IMG/VR virus record: IMGVR_UViG_3300046740_000358
Span: 1 to 64,000 of that record
Source: a virus
Reading direction: 5' to 3' (one strand)
Length of the DNA stretch: 64,000 bases
Below the pieces are notes generated by a model. It did no database searches, was not told the origin of the DNA, and saw nothing but the letters and a program-made list of their open reading frames with translations. The stretch's first letter is position 1. Every line of letters starts with the position of its first letter. The translations under genes and the position numbers were made by a program. This document shows positions 47,089 through 54,589 of this stretch, piece after piece.

Positions 47089-47240
47089 TCCGGGGCCCAC
47101 GCCAGCACCGCCGCTCGGATCGCCGCGCTGACCGTCAGGCCGGCCACCGATGCCTTGCGCTTCAGGCCCTCGAGTTCGGACGGCGACAGCCGCACCCGGA
47201 CGGGTGGGATCTCGGTCCGCTTGTGGTTGGTCCTGCCCAT
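47040..47240 (-). CDS. ribbon-helix-helix protein (CopG-like)
   Basis: 66 residues from ATG 47240 (MGRTNHKRTEIPPVRVRLSPSELEGLKRKASVAGLTVSAAIRAAVLAW). The strand-helix-helix pattern with a GLTVSAAIRAA turn is a clear RHH. Its 3' end overlaps the convergent ParB-like gene by 49 bases, so each may limit the other through antisense overlap. Confidence 0.65.
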   Translation of the reverse strand: MGRTNHKRTEIPPVRVRLSPSELEGLKRKASVAGLTVSAAIRAAVLAWAPDQSSPAISASKAAADW

Positions 47241-47323
47241 GTGCCGTTTTCCCGCCTCCCGCTTTGTGTGGCCACACAATCTCGCCCCTTGCGAATCCCC
47301 GCGATCGGCCCCACGTTCCCCCC

Positions 47324-47485
47324 ATGAACCTCGTAACCGTCTCGGGCCTCGTGATGCTGGTCGGTGGGCTCCTCTACTTGCTCCCGGGGGCCCCCGCTCC
47401 TGAGCGCCTGGGCCGGCTGTCGACCATGGGGCTGGTCATGTTCGGGGTGGGGTTGTTCTCGCTGCTCGTCCGCGCTTGGCGCTGA
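47324..47485 (+). CDS. 53-residue two-span membrane protein
   Basis: ATG 47324 to TGA 47485. VTVSGLVMLVGGLLYLLPG and STMGLVMFGVGLFSLLVRAW are two hydrophobic spans joined by a short polar loop. No good ribosome site is visible. Two-span small proteins in phages are often holins, but this one lies far from any recognised lysis gene, so the role stays open. It overlaps the minus gene 47436-47810 convergently by 50 bases. Confidence 0.5.
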   Translation: MNLVTVSGLVMLVGGLLYLLPGAPAPERLGRLSTMGLVMFGVGLFSLLVRAWR

Positions 47486-47810
47486 CGCCGTTCGCCCGGC
47501 ACATCGCCTCGACGCTCGGGTAGAGCGCGTGCCCCCCGTCGCTCACCACCTCCAGCGCGGCGGCCGCCTCCCCGTCCGTGAGCACCTTCATCCGCAGGGC
47601 GATCGACGGCAGCCCGCGCGCCCTCTGGTCCAGCAGCCATCCCGCGCAGAACCCGCGCTCGGCGTCGGGCAACCCGCCTTGCTTGTGGCAAGCGTAGGTG
47701 GCTACGATCTGGTCGGCCTCGGTCTCCAGCAGGCGTTCGAATTCCTCCCGGTCCCACAACTTCCTCGGCGCGTCCTTGCGGTACGGGCAGTTCTCACAGG
47801 GGGTCTTCAT
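47436..47810 (-). CDS. DUF6283 family protein
   Basis: 124 residues from ATG 47810 (MKTPCENCPYRKDAP); the frame continues to 47861. PCENCPYRKD, then IVATYACHKQGGLPDAERGFCAGWLLDQ: four Cys and a His, the DUF6283 pattern, likely metal-binding. Family function is unknown; many members are in phages. First gene at the left end of the accessory block. Confidence 0.75.
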   Translation of the reverse strand: MKTPCENCPYRKDAPRKLWDREEFERLLETEADQIVATYACHKQGGLPDAERGFCAGWLLDQRARGLPSIALRMKVLTDGEAAAALEVVSDGGHALYPSVEAMCRANGVSAKRGRAARTTPPRT

Positions 47811-47818
47811 GTGGGCTC

Positions 47819-48205
47819 TCACGGTGCGGGCTCCACGTAGGGCTCGTCGAAGTCGAGCCAAGTATCAGCGCCTGCCGCAATGCTGACCACCCCGATACCG
47901 TGGGCCGCGCAGAAGGCATCAGCCGCTTGCAGGATGGCCGACCGTCTCTCCTGCGCTCTGTAGCCGTATCGGTAGCCTGCCTCGGCCGCCATCAGCACCA
48001 AGTCGATGGTGTTGGTTTCCCGGTCCGTGGTCCAGCAGCGCCGGCACAGCCGAGGGCGTTCGGTCACCCGGATCGGGATGCCGCACGCCCTGCAGGTCCC
48101 GTTCGGCGTGTTCGCCTTCACCTCGGCCCACGCCAAGCGCTCGTCCTTCAGCTTGGCGCGCGCGGCCGCCCTCTCCTGGCAGTGGGGGCACTTGGGGCAA
48201 CTCAT
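47819..48205 (-). CDS. zinc-ribbon protein, 128 aa
   Basis: CPKCPHCQERAAARA at the N-terminus, then GTCRACGIPIRVTERPRLCRRC, two or three CxxC knuckles. The C-terminal half is helical and then beta-rich (FCAAHGIGVVSIAAGADTW). Probably binds nucleic acid or protein through zinc. No family recognised. Confidence 0.6.
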   Translation of the reverse strand: MSCPKCPHCQERAAARAKLKDERLAWAEVKANTPNGTCRACGIPIRVTERPRLCRRCWTTDRETNTIDLVLMAAEAGYRYGYRAQERRSAILQAADAFCAAHGIGVVSIAAGADTWLDFDEPYVEPAP

Positions 48206-48208
48206 GGC

Positions 48209-48958
48209 TCAGAACCGATCCGGCTCGAGGGCAGCGGGCTCCGCCTCGCCCGGCGATTGCTCCCCGGGCAAGTCCGGCATGCTCGGGTCCACCTCCCGCA
48301 CCAGCGCCGCGATCCCCTTGGTGACCGCCTCGTCAGCCCCGGCCGACTGGGCCAGCGTCTGCGCGATCCTCGTCACGCAGTAGGCGTTCGCGTGGTACCC
48401 CCGGCGTGTGAACTTCAGCAGGCGCAGCATGGTGCCGCCGGCGGTGTTGCCGGCAGGCGCCATGAAGCGCAGCCGCTTGGCCGCCATGTCGACGTAGAAG
48501 CGCGGGTCGCAGACCGAGAGCCACTGCCCTGCGGCGGCGTCGCACCAGATGGCGGCGCGCGCGATCGTGAAGTCGAACGATTCGATCAACTTCCTCGGGT
48601 CGTCGAACGTCCACTTCGTGATGAACTGGATCATCAGTTCGCCGCGGGCGGTGAGGGAGATCGCGTTGTCGGTCTCGGTCCGTCGGTACTCGATAGGCCG
48701 CGCCTCGTCCTCGAGCGCGGTGCACACCAGCTTTCCAGCCATCACGGTGGCGGCGACCTCATTCGCGCAGAACACGTCGACGTCGGAGGGCTTCTCGTTC
48801 GCGATCACCGTGCGGATGAACCCGCCGGCCACCACCAGCGGGGTGGTGCGGTTCTTGTCGGTCATCATCCAGCGCAACTTCGACGGCAGGCGGCGCGCGA
48901 TGCGCTCCACGTCGTCGGGGTCAAGTTCGGTCGTTTCCATCGTCGCCCTTTCGCTCAT
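48209..48958 (-). CDS. nucleotidyltransferase-fold protein
   Basis: 249 residues from ATG 48958 (MSERATMETTELDPDD); the frame to 49441 overlaps the ASCH gene. VVAGGFIRTVIANEKPSDVDVFCANEVAATV is the GG...DxD motif of the nucleotidyltransferase fold, with the third acid perhaps in FDFTIARAAIWCD. It could attach a nucleotide to RNA, protein or a small molecule; CCA-adding and toxin relatives use the same core. The substrate is unknown. Lies in a five-gene coupled run. Confidence 0.65.
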   Translation of the reverse strand: MSERATMETTELDPDDVERIARRLPSKLRWMMTDKNRTTPLVVAGGFIRTVIANEKPSDVDVFCANEVAATVMAGKLVCTALEDEARPIEYRRTETDNAISLTARGELMIQFITKWTFDDPRKLIESFDFTIARAAIWCDAAAGQWLSVCDPRFYVDMAAKRLRFMAPAGNTAGGTMLRLLKFTRRGYHANAYCVTRIAQTLAQSAGADEAVTKGIAALVREVDPSMPDLPGEQSPGEAEPAALEPDRF

Positions 48959-49416
48959 GGTCCCTCGATCTCCCCTCGGTACGTCCACAGCCCGAGCTGC
49001 CCGCGGACTGGAATCGGCGTCTTGAACAGCCGGGGTTTGGCCAACTCCCAAGCGAACCGGCCTAGCGTGAAGTCTCCCCACCCGAGGTGGTCTGTCCACT
49101 TGATGGCGCCGGCGGGTCGGCAGGCCACGAGGTCGACCGCGCCGAGGATGCAGCCCAGTCCCAGGGATTCGTTCTCGGTGAGTTCGCGGAACCTGCGCGC
49201 CAGCGCCGAGTCGTTTGTCCCCGTGTCTATCGCGGCGAACGGCGCGCCGTTGCGGACGCCATTCCGGATGACCGAGAAGTCCACCGCCTTCCCCGCGTGG
49301 ATCAGCAGCGGGCCGCGGTACTTCGTTGGCCAGGACCGCGTCTCGAAGCGCTTCAGCCCGGCGAAGATGGCGGCCACGTGGGGTTGCTTGATCGTGATGG
49401 TCTTGTGTTCGGTCAT
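48955..49416 (-). CDS. ASCH-domain protein
   Basis: 153 residues. TITIKQPHVAAIFAGLKRFETRSWPTKYRGPLLIHAGKAVDF is a strong ASCH start (KxxxxRxW, YRGPLLIHAGK), then LGCILGAVDLVACRP and LGWGDFTLGRFAWELAKPRLF. ASCH proteins bind RNA or modified nucleosides (PUA-like). In phage blocks they often sit beside modification enzymes. Here the neighbour is the nucleotidyltransferase-like gene. Confidence 0.8.
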   Translation of the reverse strand: MTEHKTITIKQPHVAAIFAGLKRFETRSWPTKYRGPLLIHAGKAVDFSVIRNGVRNGAPFAAIDTGTNDSALARRFRELTENESLGLGCILGAVDLVACRPAGAIKWTDHLGWGDFTLGRFAWELAKPRLFKTPIPVRGQLGLWTYRGEIEGP

Positions 49417-49706
49417 CGGAACCTCCGGATCGTCCTGTCACGCCACACCTCCGGCTCGCGCTCCATCGCTTGGCCGCCGTACCGCGCCAGAAAGTCCGCC
49501 CGCCACGTTGCCCGCTTGCGCCGCGCCGCCGCTACGACGCGCCTATTCCAGGCCAGCGACAGGAGGGCGATACCAGCCGTGAATGCCTCGTGGTGGGTGG
49601 CCAGCGCCATCCCGTGCGCGGCCAGCCACGCCAGTCCGTACAGTTCTGCCCCGACGATCGCCAAGCAGACGGCGAATCCGATCAGGAACAACCCGAGGCG
49701 TATCAC
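49413..49706 (-). CDS. membrane protein, 97 aa
   Basis: GTG 49706 overlaps the upstream stop (GTGA). RLGLFLIGFAVCLAIVGAELYGLAWLAAHG gives one or two hydrophobic spans, and FTAGIALLSLAWNRRVVAAARRKRATW is a third with a basic end. Inner-membrane protein of unknown role; no family recognised. Confidence 0.55.
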   Translation of the reverse strand: MIRLGLFLIGFAVCLAIVGAELYGLAWLAAHGMALATHHEAFTAGIALLSLAWNRRVVAAARRKRATWRADFLARYGGQAMEREPEVWRDRTIRRFR

Positions 49707-50035
49707 CGCATCCTCGACATCTGGAGGCGGTATGCCTCCTCTTTCCATCCGTCGTCTGTGTCCACGTATCTCGGCGTCGGCCTGACCTTCGGCAGGACGG
49801 GGACCTCGGCCGTCACCTCGGCGCGCGGTTTGCGCTCGAGCTCGCGCGCCAGCAGGCCCATCACCCGTTCGACCTCTTCGGGCGTCGCCTTGTACACCAC
49901 CAAGGAGCGGCGGACCCAGTCCAGAGCCTTGTCACGCGCTCCGCACATCCACGCGGACTGAGTCCCCCACGTGACGTTGTAGCCGTTGCCGCCACCGGGG
50001 GAGCGCTCGATGACGATGACCACGGCCTGGGTCAT
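49703..50035 (-). CDS. hypothetical protein, 110 aa
   Basis: ATG 50035 (MTQAVVIVIERSPGGGNGY) with ATGA overlap. N-terminal beta-rich part (VVIVIERSP, YNVTWGTQSAWM) then helical segment (EEVERVMGLLARELERKPRAE) and acidic/basic end. No family recognised; part of the coupled run. Confidence 0.55.
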   Translation of the reverse strand: MTQAVVIVIERSPGGGNGYNVTWGTQSAWMCGARDKALDWVRRSLVVYKATPEEVERVMGLLARELERKPRAEVTAEVPVLPKVRPTPRYVDTDDGWKEEAYRLQMSRMR

Positions 50036-50238
50036 CCGTGCACCAAGTTCGTCACGAGCGTATTCCAGTCGAGCCCCTGGTTGACGACCAACGCTTGAAA
50101 CGCCGCCTCCCCGTAGGGCTCCGCGTGGCCATTGGCTGCGGCCTGGCGGTTTGCCGCCTCCATTCCTATCGCCTCGATCATTCCCGCTGCGGCCTGAGCG
50201 ATGACCATCGCTGCCTTCTTCGCGTCGGGGCAATCCAT
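50032..50238 (-). CDS. hypothetical helical protein, 68 aa
   Basis: ATG 50238 overlaps the upstream stop as TGATG. Helical with Ala/Met (KKAAMVIAQAAAGMIEAIGMEAANRQAAANGH), then GEAAFQALVVNQGLDWNTLVTNLVHG. No family recognised. Confidence 0.55.
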   Translation of the reverse strand: MDCPDAKKAAMVIAQAAAGMIEAIGMEAANRQAAANGHAEPYGEAAFQALVVNQGLDWNTLVTNLVHG

Positions 50239-50525
50239 CAGGCCACCATCCCCGCCGCCCGCGCGACCACCTGGGTTGCCAACTCCACGAGGTGCGCGCT
50301 CGCCTTCTGCAAGTCCTCGGCGGCGCACGAGATGCACAGCAGCCCCCCGCGCTTCGTCACCACCACCGCGAGTTCGTCGCAGCAGGCGCAGACGGCCGTC
50401 CCCTCGCGACAGCCAGCGTGGCACTCCTCGACGACCTCCTCCGTGTTCGGGTCTCCCGGGCCCAGGACGCCGACGTCGAACACCACCTCCCCGCGTCCCT
50501 CACATTCGCTGCATTCAATCGGCAT
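50238..50525 (-). CDS. DnaJ-type Cys-rich zinc-binding protein
   Basis: 95 residues. ECSECEGRGEVVFDVGVLG is a CxxCxGxG knuckle as in DnaJ central domains, then ECHAGCREGTAVCACCDELAV gives further CxxC pairs, and GGLLCISCAAEDL is a third. Helical tail. Metal-binding accessory protein; function unknown. Confidence 0.65.
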   Translation of the reverse strand: MPIECSECEGRGEVVFDVGVLGPGDPNTEEVVEECHAGCREGTAVCACCDELAVVVTKRGGLLCISCAAEDLQKASAHLVELATQVVARAAGMVA

Positions 50526-50528
50526 GGC

Positions 50529-50783
50529 TCACCCCCTGACGTTCGTTACCCGCTTCATCGGCGCAGGCACCGGGCCGCGCTCCAAGCGCTCCCGGATCAC
50601 CTCGGCCCGCGTGGTCTTGCGCCTCTCGGCGTCGGCGTCGATTTCCTCGAGGAGATCGCTCGACAGCCGCGTGTGGATCGGCGTCATCTTCGGCGTCTTC
50701 TCCCGCAGGAGTTCCGCCAGCGTGATTCCGCGTCGCCTCGCCTCGGCGGACAGCGCGGCATCCAGGTCGGTTGTCTTGCCCAT
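50529..50783 (-). CDS. ribbon-helix-helix regulator
   Basis: 84 residues from ATG 50783 (MGKTTDLDAALSAEARRRG); the frame continues to 50825. TPIHTRLSSDLLEEIDADAERRKTTRAEVIRERLERG fits a C-terminal RHH: strand, helix, TT turn, helix. An N-terminal helical extension (LAELLREKTP) precedes it. A partly symmetrical site with GTATC...GATAC arms lies upstream at 50816-50834 and could be its target. Confidence 0.65.
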   Translation of the reverse strand: MGKTTDLDAALSAEARRRGITLAELLREKTPKMTPIHTRLSSDLLEEIDADAERRKTTRAEVIRERLERGPVPAPMKRVTNVRG

Positions 50784-50815
50784 GGCTACGTGCTCCCCGT
50801 GTTGTGCATCCCGTG

Positions 50816-50834
50816 TATCTATCACGACGATACC
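50816..50834. promoter_or_regulatory. dyad upstream of the RHH gene at 50529
   Basis: GTATCTATCACGACGATAC has GTATC and GATAC arms. It also shares TATCACGA and GATACC with the region at 16285-16297. It could be a target for one or more of the phage RHH proteins. Short arms; this is a suggestion only. Confidence 0.35.
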
Positions 50835-50878
50835 CGTCCTGCCAATACCGCCAAGAGGAGGGGCTTGGTGGCGGGCAT

Positions 50879-51121
50879 CTAGCGGTGTCCCCTGTCTGCC
50901 TGGATCTGACGCGCGGCTTTCGCGGCGGCTTCGCGCGCGTCGAACACGTCGACCTCACGCCCGGTGACCGTCGTGTGCAGGCCATTCGACCAGCGGACCC
51001 GCGCTCCCGCCTGGTCGACGGACACTACGACGCCGGAATCCGCGTCGTAGCCGTCGCCCACCCCTGGGCGAGTCGCGACCCAATTGCCAGCCTTGATCTC
51101 GATACCCGCGTGGTTGGTCAT
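50879..51121 (-). CDS. hypothetical small beta-barrel protein, 80 aa
   Basis: ATG 51121 (MTNHAGIEIKAGNWVATRP). GNWVATRPGVGDGYDADSGVVVSVDQAGARVRWSNGLHTTVTGREVDVF reads as a KOW/SH3-like barrel: alternating strands with an RVRWSNG turn. Then a helical basic tail. No family recognised. Confidence 0.55.
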   Translation of the reverse strand: MTNHAGIEIKAGNWVATRPGVGDGYDADSGVVVSVDQAGARVRWSNGLHTTVTGREVDVFDAREAAAKAARQIQADRGHR

Positions 51122-51123
51122 GG

Positions 51124-51444
51124 CTACGCGACCTCCGTGATTCTTGCGTGTTCGTTGCGGCAACGGATTCCGCCCGGTCCGACGCCGTGCTGCTGAATCG
51201 CCTCAATCGGCGAGAATGCGCAGCCTAGGCAAACGAACCTGTGATCGGATATCGCAACGGTCAACGCCGTCGTCTCGTGCTCACCGTTCTCGGAGCAGCA
51301 GCCCCGACGAAACACCCCCTGGGAGTCCTCTCCTACTCCACGCGATCCACAGTTGGTGCACGGCTCAGCGGCGAGCAACTGCACACCGGGGAGCAGAGGT
51401 CGCAGCGACAGGATGCCGATCAGGTCTCTATTCGAAGCGTTCAT
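51124..51444 (-). CDS. zinc-binding protein, 106 aa
   Basis: ATG 51444 (MNASNRDLIGILSLRPLLPG). CTNCGSRGVGEDSQGVFRRGCC and FVCLGCAFSPIEAIQ hold CxxC pairs with CC between. Metal-binding, function unknown. It is the gene after the methyltransferase fusion. Confidence 0.55.
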   Translation of the reverse strand: MNASNRDLIGILSLRPLLPGVQLLAAEPCTNCGSRGVGEDSQGVFRRGCCSENGEHETTALTVAISDHRFVCLGCAFSPIEAIQQHGVGPGGIRCRNEHARITEVA

Positions 51445-51507
51445 GGTGGGTCTCCTTGTTTCCGTCGGGCTCAACCTCCCGACGCTTTGGGTTAGTTGGT
51501 TGTGGGA

Positions 51508-53451
51508 CTAGCCTCGGCCGTTGATTACGACCATGGCCACGCGAACGTCGGTGCCTTCGCTGCGAAACGATCCCGGGGGGAGTGGGCGGTACGAACCGCC
51601 GCACTCCTCAATCAGCGGCGCGAACGCCTCGCGACGCCCGGGCCCGTCGGCGCAGAGCGCGACCAGCCGGCCGTCGGGCTTGAGGAACGTATGCGCGTGA
51701 AGAATGTGCGCGATGTCCGCGCCCCGCACGAACGGGGGGTTCATGACGACCCGATCAAACCGTGCCAGCGCCATGCCTCCGCCGGACACGCCGACGCTCG
51801 TGCTCAGGAAGTCCTCGACCACCACCGTTACGGCAAGGTGCCTCGGCAGCGCATGCGCAACGCTCGCGTTGATCTCGACGGCTACCACCTCGGCGGCCTG
51901 CCCTCCGCCCGTGCGCGCTTGCTCGGCGTCGCCGATGGCCTCGAGGATTCGTCCCGTGCCCGCGCTGGGCTCGAGGACACGCATCCCCGGCCCGATGTCC
52001 GCGATCTCGACCATCCGCGCGGCCAGGGGGGCGGGGGTCGGGAACAACTGCGGCGCGCTGACCACCGTGACGCCGGCCTTCATGGACTGCTCGATGGCCT
52101 TGAACGGTGCGGCGGCGGCGTCCCGCTCGGCGCGGGCTGGCGCGGTCGCTGCGCGGTCTGCGGCGCGCTGTTCCAAGCGGGCCAACTCCTCGCGCGCCGC
52201 GCGGTCAACTTCACGCGCATGGTGATCGGCGCGCATCTTGGCTTCCTCGGCGCCCGGCTTGTCGTGCTTCTTTGAGTCGGTCAGATAGACGGCCGACTGC
52301 CCGTAGCCTACGCCGCTCACCTCAACGGCAGCGGCGCCACGCGCGGCCATGATGCGGCGCAAGGGGGAGTTGCAGACGATTCGGATCCGGTGCGTGCGGC
52401 ACTCTGACAGCCGCGTGCCCTTGTAACTCGGGTCGACCTTGGCCAACTCCGCCTTGGTGACGCCGATCGCCGGCTCGCGGACAACGTCGCGGCCATACAG
52501 ATACGCCACCTCGCCCGAGTAGTTGAGGATCGGCAGGTCTGACTTGGTCTTCGGCTTTGGGGGCGGCGTCCACCCGGACTCCCCCAGCATGGTGCGCTCG
52601 TACGCGATGCGGTTCGTCAAGTGCTCGATCCACCGATTCGTGCTGGACTCCGGGTCCAGCGTTCGCCCAGCGTTCGCCAGCACGGAAGCGGCGGCCCACT
52701 TCTCGTCAACGATCCCGTCTTCCAGCGCCGACCACAGGCTCATGTCCCCTTCGTACTGCGATGCGGGGGGCTGGCGGGGGAACTCGGCCAGCGGAAAGCG
52801 TCGCGAGAAGTGGTTCATGTTTGCCAGCGCCAGCGCCTGGGCCTTGGTCAAGCCCTCTTGCGACCACGCCTTGACCGTCGCCTCGGCCTTGGCAATCGCT
52901 CGCTGGTACCCGCGGAGCTCGGCCTCGAGGGTCTTGATCCGCCGCGCCCGGACGGCCGGGAGTTCCTTGTATTCGGCGTGCGCCAGCGCGGCGGCAGCTC
53001 GGCCCGTCCAGTAGGTCGACGTCTTCCACATCTTCACGGCCTTGGCCATGCCGCTCTGAATCCGTTCGGCGTCCTTCCGGGCCTTCCGCTCGGAGTGGTG
53101 ACCGACAAGGATCGGCTGCCCGAACTCGAACCGCTTGGACACCTGTTCGACCTGGCGGCGGGCCCCGTCGGCATCCGCCGCGCGGCGCTCGCTGTAGCCG
53201 TCGAACCGATCCGCGCGTGCCTCGGCTCGCTCGGCCAAAGTGGTGCTCTCGTCTTCGAGATCGTCTTGCCCCGACAGTTCGAGTGCCAGATCTTCGCGGG
53301 CGGGCGACCACACCGCATAGAAAACCTCCTGCTTGGGTGCCCACCCGTATCCCAGCGCCTTGACCCGCTGGTAGGTCTCGGTGTCGAGCTTCGCGCTGGC
53401 GCTGATTCGGATCTTGTCGTCGGCGGGGTCGTACGTTGCTGAAATGATCAT
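51508..53451 (-). CDS. DUF3560 protein fused to a SAM-dependent methyltransferase
   Basis: 647 residues from ATG 53451 (MIISATYDPADDKIRISA). Residues 1-160: LGYGWAPKQEVFYAVWSPAREDLALEL, TTLAERAEARADRFDGYSERRAADA and RFEFGQPILVGHHSERKARKDAERI, the DUF3560 signature. Residues 455-647: LEPSAGTGRILEAI (motif I) and FDRVVMNPPFVRG (NPPF motif IV) of an N6-adenine-type methyltransferase. It could modify DNA or RNA. The fusion is an accessory-region hallmark of large phages and plasmids; its substrate is unknown. Confidence 0.85.
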   Translation of the reverse strand: MIISATYDPADDKIRISASAKLDTETYQRVKALGYGWAPKQEVFYAVWSPAREDLALELSGQDDLEDESTTLAERAEARADRFDGYSERRAADADGARRQVEQVSKRFEFGQPILVGHHSERKARKDAERIQSGMAKAVKMWKTSTYWTGRAAAALAHAEYKELPAVRARRIKTLEAELRGYQRAIAKAEATVKAWSQEGLTKAQALALANMNHFSRRFPLAEFPRQPPASQYEGDMSLWSALEDGIVDEKWAAASVLANAGRTLDPESSTNRWIEHLTNRIAYERTMLGESGWTPPPKPKTKSDLPILNYSGEVAYLYGRDVVREPAIGVTKAELAKVDPSYKGTRLSECRTHRIRIVCNSPLRRIMAARGAAAVEVSGVGYGQSAVYLTDSKKHDKPGAEEAKMRADHHAREVDRAAREELARLEQRAADRAATAPARAERDAAAAPFKAIEQSMKAGVTVVSAPQLFPTPAPLAARMVEIADIGPGMRVLEPSAGTGRILEAIGDAEQARTGGGQAAEVVAVEINASVAHALPRHLAVTVVVEDFLSTSVGVSGGGMALARFDRVVMNPPFVRGADIAHILHAHTFLKPDGRLVALCADGPGRREAFAPLIEECGGSYRPLPPGSFRSEGTDVRVAMVVINGRG

Positions 53452-53642
53452 GAAAGCCTCGCGATCGTGAGAAACGCCGCCGCTGCGGCGTGGAGTCGTT
53501 GGTTGCTGTGCGGCTGCGGACAGAAAACATCGTGCCCGCCTGTCAACACCTGGATAACCTCCGTCGCGGCGGCGTGGTTCGCCTCCAAGGCTTCTCCTGC
53601 GATCTTCAATACCCACGCCTCAAGCTGCGCACGCGGCATCAT
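53448..53642 (-). CDS. hypothetical helical protein, 64 aa
   Basis: Coupled to the methyltransferase fusion by ATGA. Helical (LEAWVLKIAGEALEANHAAATEVIQVLTGG), then HAAAAAFLTIARLS. No family recognised. May be a partner of the fusion protein, from its place alone. Confidence 0.5.
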   Translation of the reverse strand: MMPRAQLEAWVLKIAGEALEANHAAATEVIQVLTGGHDVFCPQPHSNQRLHAAAAAFLTIARLS

Positions 53643-53672
53643 GAAATCACCTCGGCTAGTTCTCGGCGCGCG

Positions 53673-54086
53673 TCATTGTGACACCGCTTCGAAGATCTCC
53701 AACAACTCGGCCCGCACCGCCTCCAGCCGTTGGAGCCGCGATCGGTGTTGGTCGCGCGCCATGGGGAACGCCGTGTCGCCGAGGGGGTAGTAGTCGCGCG
53801 CGTTCGGCGAGCACTCGGCCACCGCGTCGATCGCCAGCCGGACCGCGCCCTCGGCCTTCGCCAATTGCGATTCAAGCTCGTCGCGCGACGTGCCGTTGAG
53901 ATGGACCATCGGCGCGATCCCGCCCACCGGCATTCCCGACCCGTCGACGACGTAATAGGTGTCTCCGGTTGATGCCGCCATCCGCCCCGCCATCGCGCGA
54001 GCTTCTCCCAGATCCGTCGACTCGTGGACCGTCCTATCGCCGCGCTGGCGATTCCCGCGCTTCACGAAGTATTCGCCCGTTAGCAT
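53673..54086 (-). CDS. hypothetical protein, 137 aa
   Basis: ATG 54086 (MLTGEYFVKRGNRQRGDRTV); the frame to 54341 is inside the upstream gene. Alternating strand/helix: VHESTDLGEARAMAGRMAASTGDTYYVVDGSGMPVGGI, then ELESQLAKAEGAVRLAIDAVAEC and QHRSRLQRLEAVRAELLEIFE. No family recognised. Confidence 0.55.
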   Translation of the reverse strand: MLTGEYFVKRGNRQRGDRTVHESTDLGEARAMAGRMAASTGDTYYVVDGSGMPVGGIAPMVHLNGTSRDELESQLAKAEGAVRLAIDAVAECSPNARDYYPLGDTAFPMARDQHRSRLQRLEAVRAELLEIFEAVSQ

Positions 54087-54502
54087 TTCTCGACCTCCGA
54101 ACACGTCGGACGGTGGAACCGCTCGCCGCCGCACTTCGTGCAGGCATAGCCGCCGACTACGCCGCAGATCGTGCAAGACCCCGTCTCGTCCACGCCACCC
54201 GCTACCGCGCAGTCCCCATCTGTGGTGTGCTGGACCGTCGCGGGGACCTCGGTGGTCGCCAATTGGTGACCGCACGCGCCGCATCGATAGCCGACGACGT
54301 GACAGATGTCTGCGCACGTTTCGGTTTCTTCGTAATCCCATTCCAACGGCTCGGCGCTATTCACCGTGATGTCCTGAGATGCGCCGATTAGTTGCTCCTC
54401 CACGAGATCTGATCCGATCACGTCGATGCCACACCCCGGGCACGTGTCCGGGAGTTCCATCTCCACCTCGGTAACGGTGACCTTGTCCATCTTGATCTTC
54501 AT
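54080..54502 (-). CDS. multi-zinc-knuckle protein, 140 aa
   Basis: CPGCGIDVIGSDLVEEQLIG at the N-terminus, CADICHVVGYRCGACGHQLATTE, and CTICGVVGGYACTKCGGERFH near the end: at least six CxxC pairs, three likely zinc sites. Acidic N-terminal half. Its role could be nucleic-acid or protein binding; no family recognised. Start 7 bases into the overlap with the next gene. Confidence 0.6.
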   Translation of the reverse strand: MKIKMDKVTVTEVEMELPDTCPGCGIDVIGSDLVEEQLIGASQDITVNSAEPLEWDYEETETCADICHVVGYRCGACGHQLATTEVPATVQHTTDGDCAVAGGVDETGSCTICGVVGGYACTKCGGERFHRPTCSEVEKC

Positions 54503-54589
54503 GATCGGTGTCTCCTTAGTTCCTTTCGTGGTCTCGTCAGTACGCGCGTCACGCGCAGACCGGGGGCCTGCCCCTCCCGGTTTCGACCT

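Noticed and set aside
47900-49582. 560-codon plus-strand frame over the accessory genes
   Set aside because: Arg/His/Gly-rich shadow of zinc-ribbon, nucleotidyltransferase and ASCH genes on the minus strand.
54503-54589. GC hairpin in the gap before the DUF488 gene
   Set aside because: Imperfect stem with a bulge, no T-tract, and it lies inside a co-directional operon; no basis for a terminator call.
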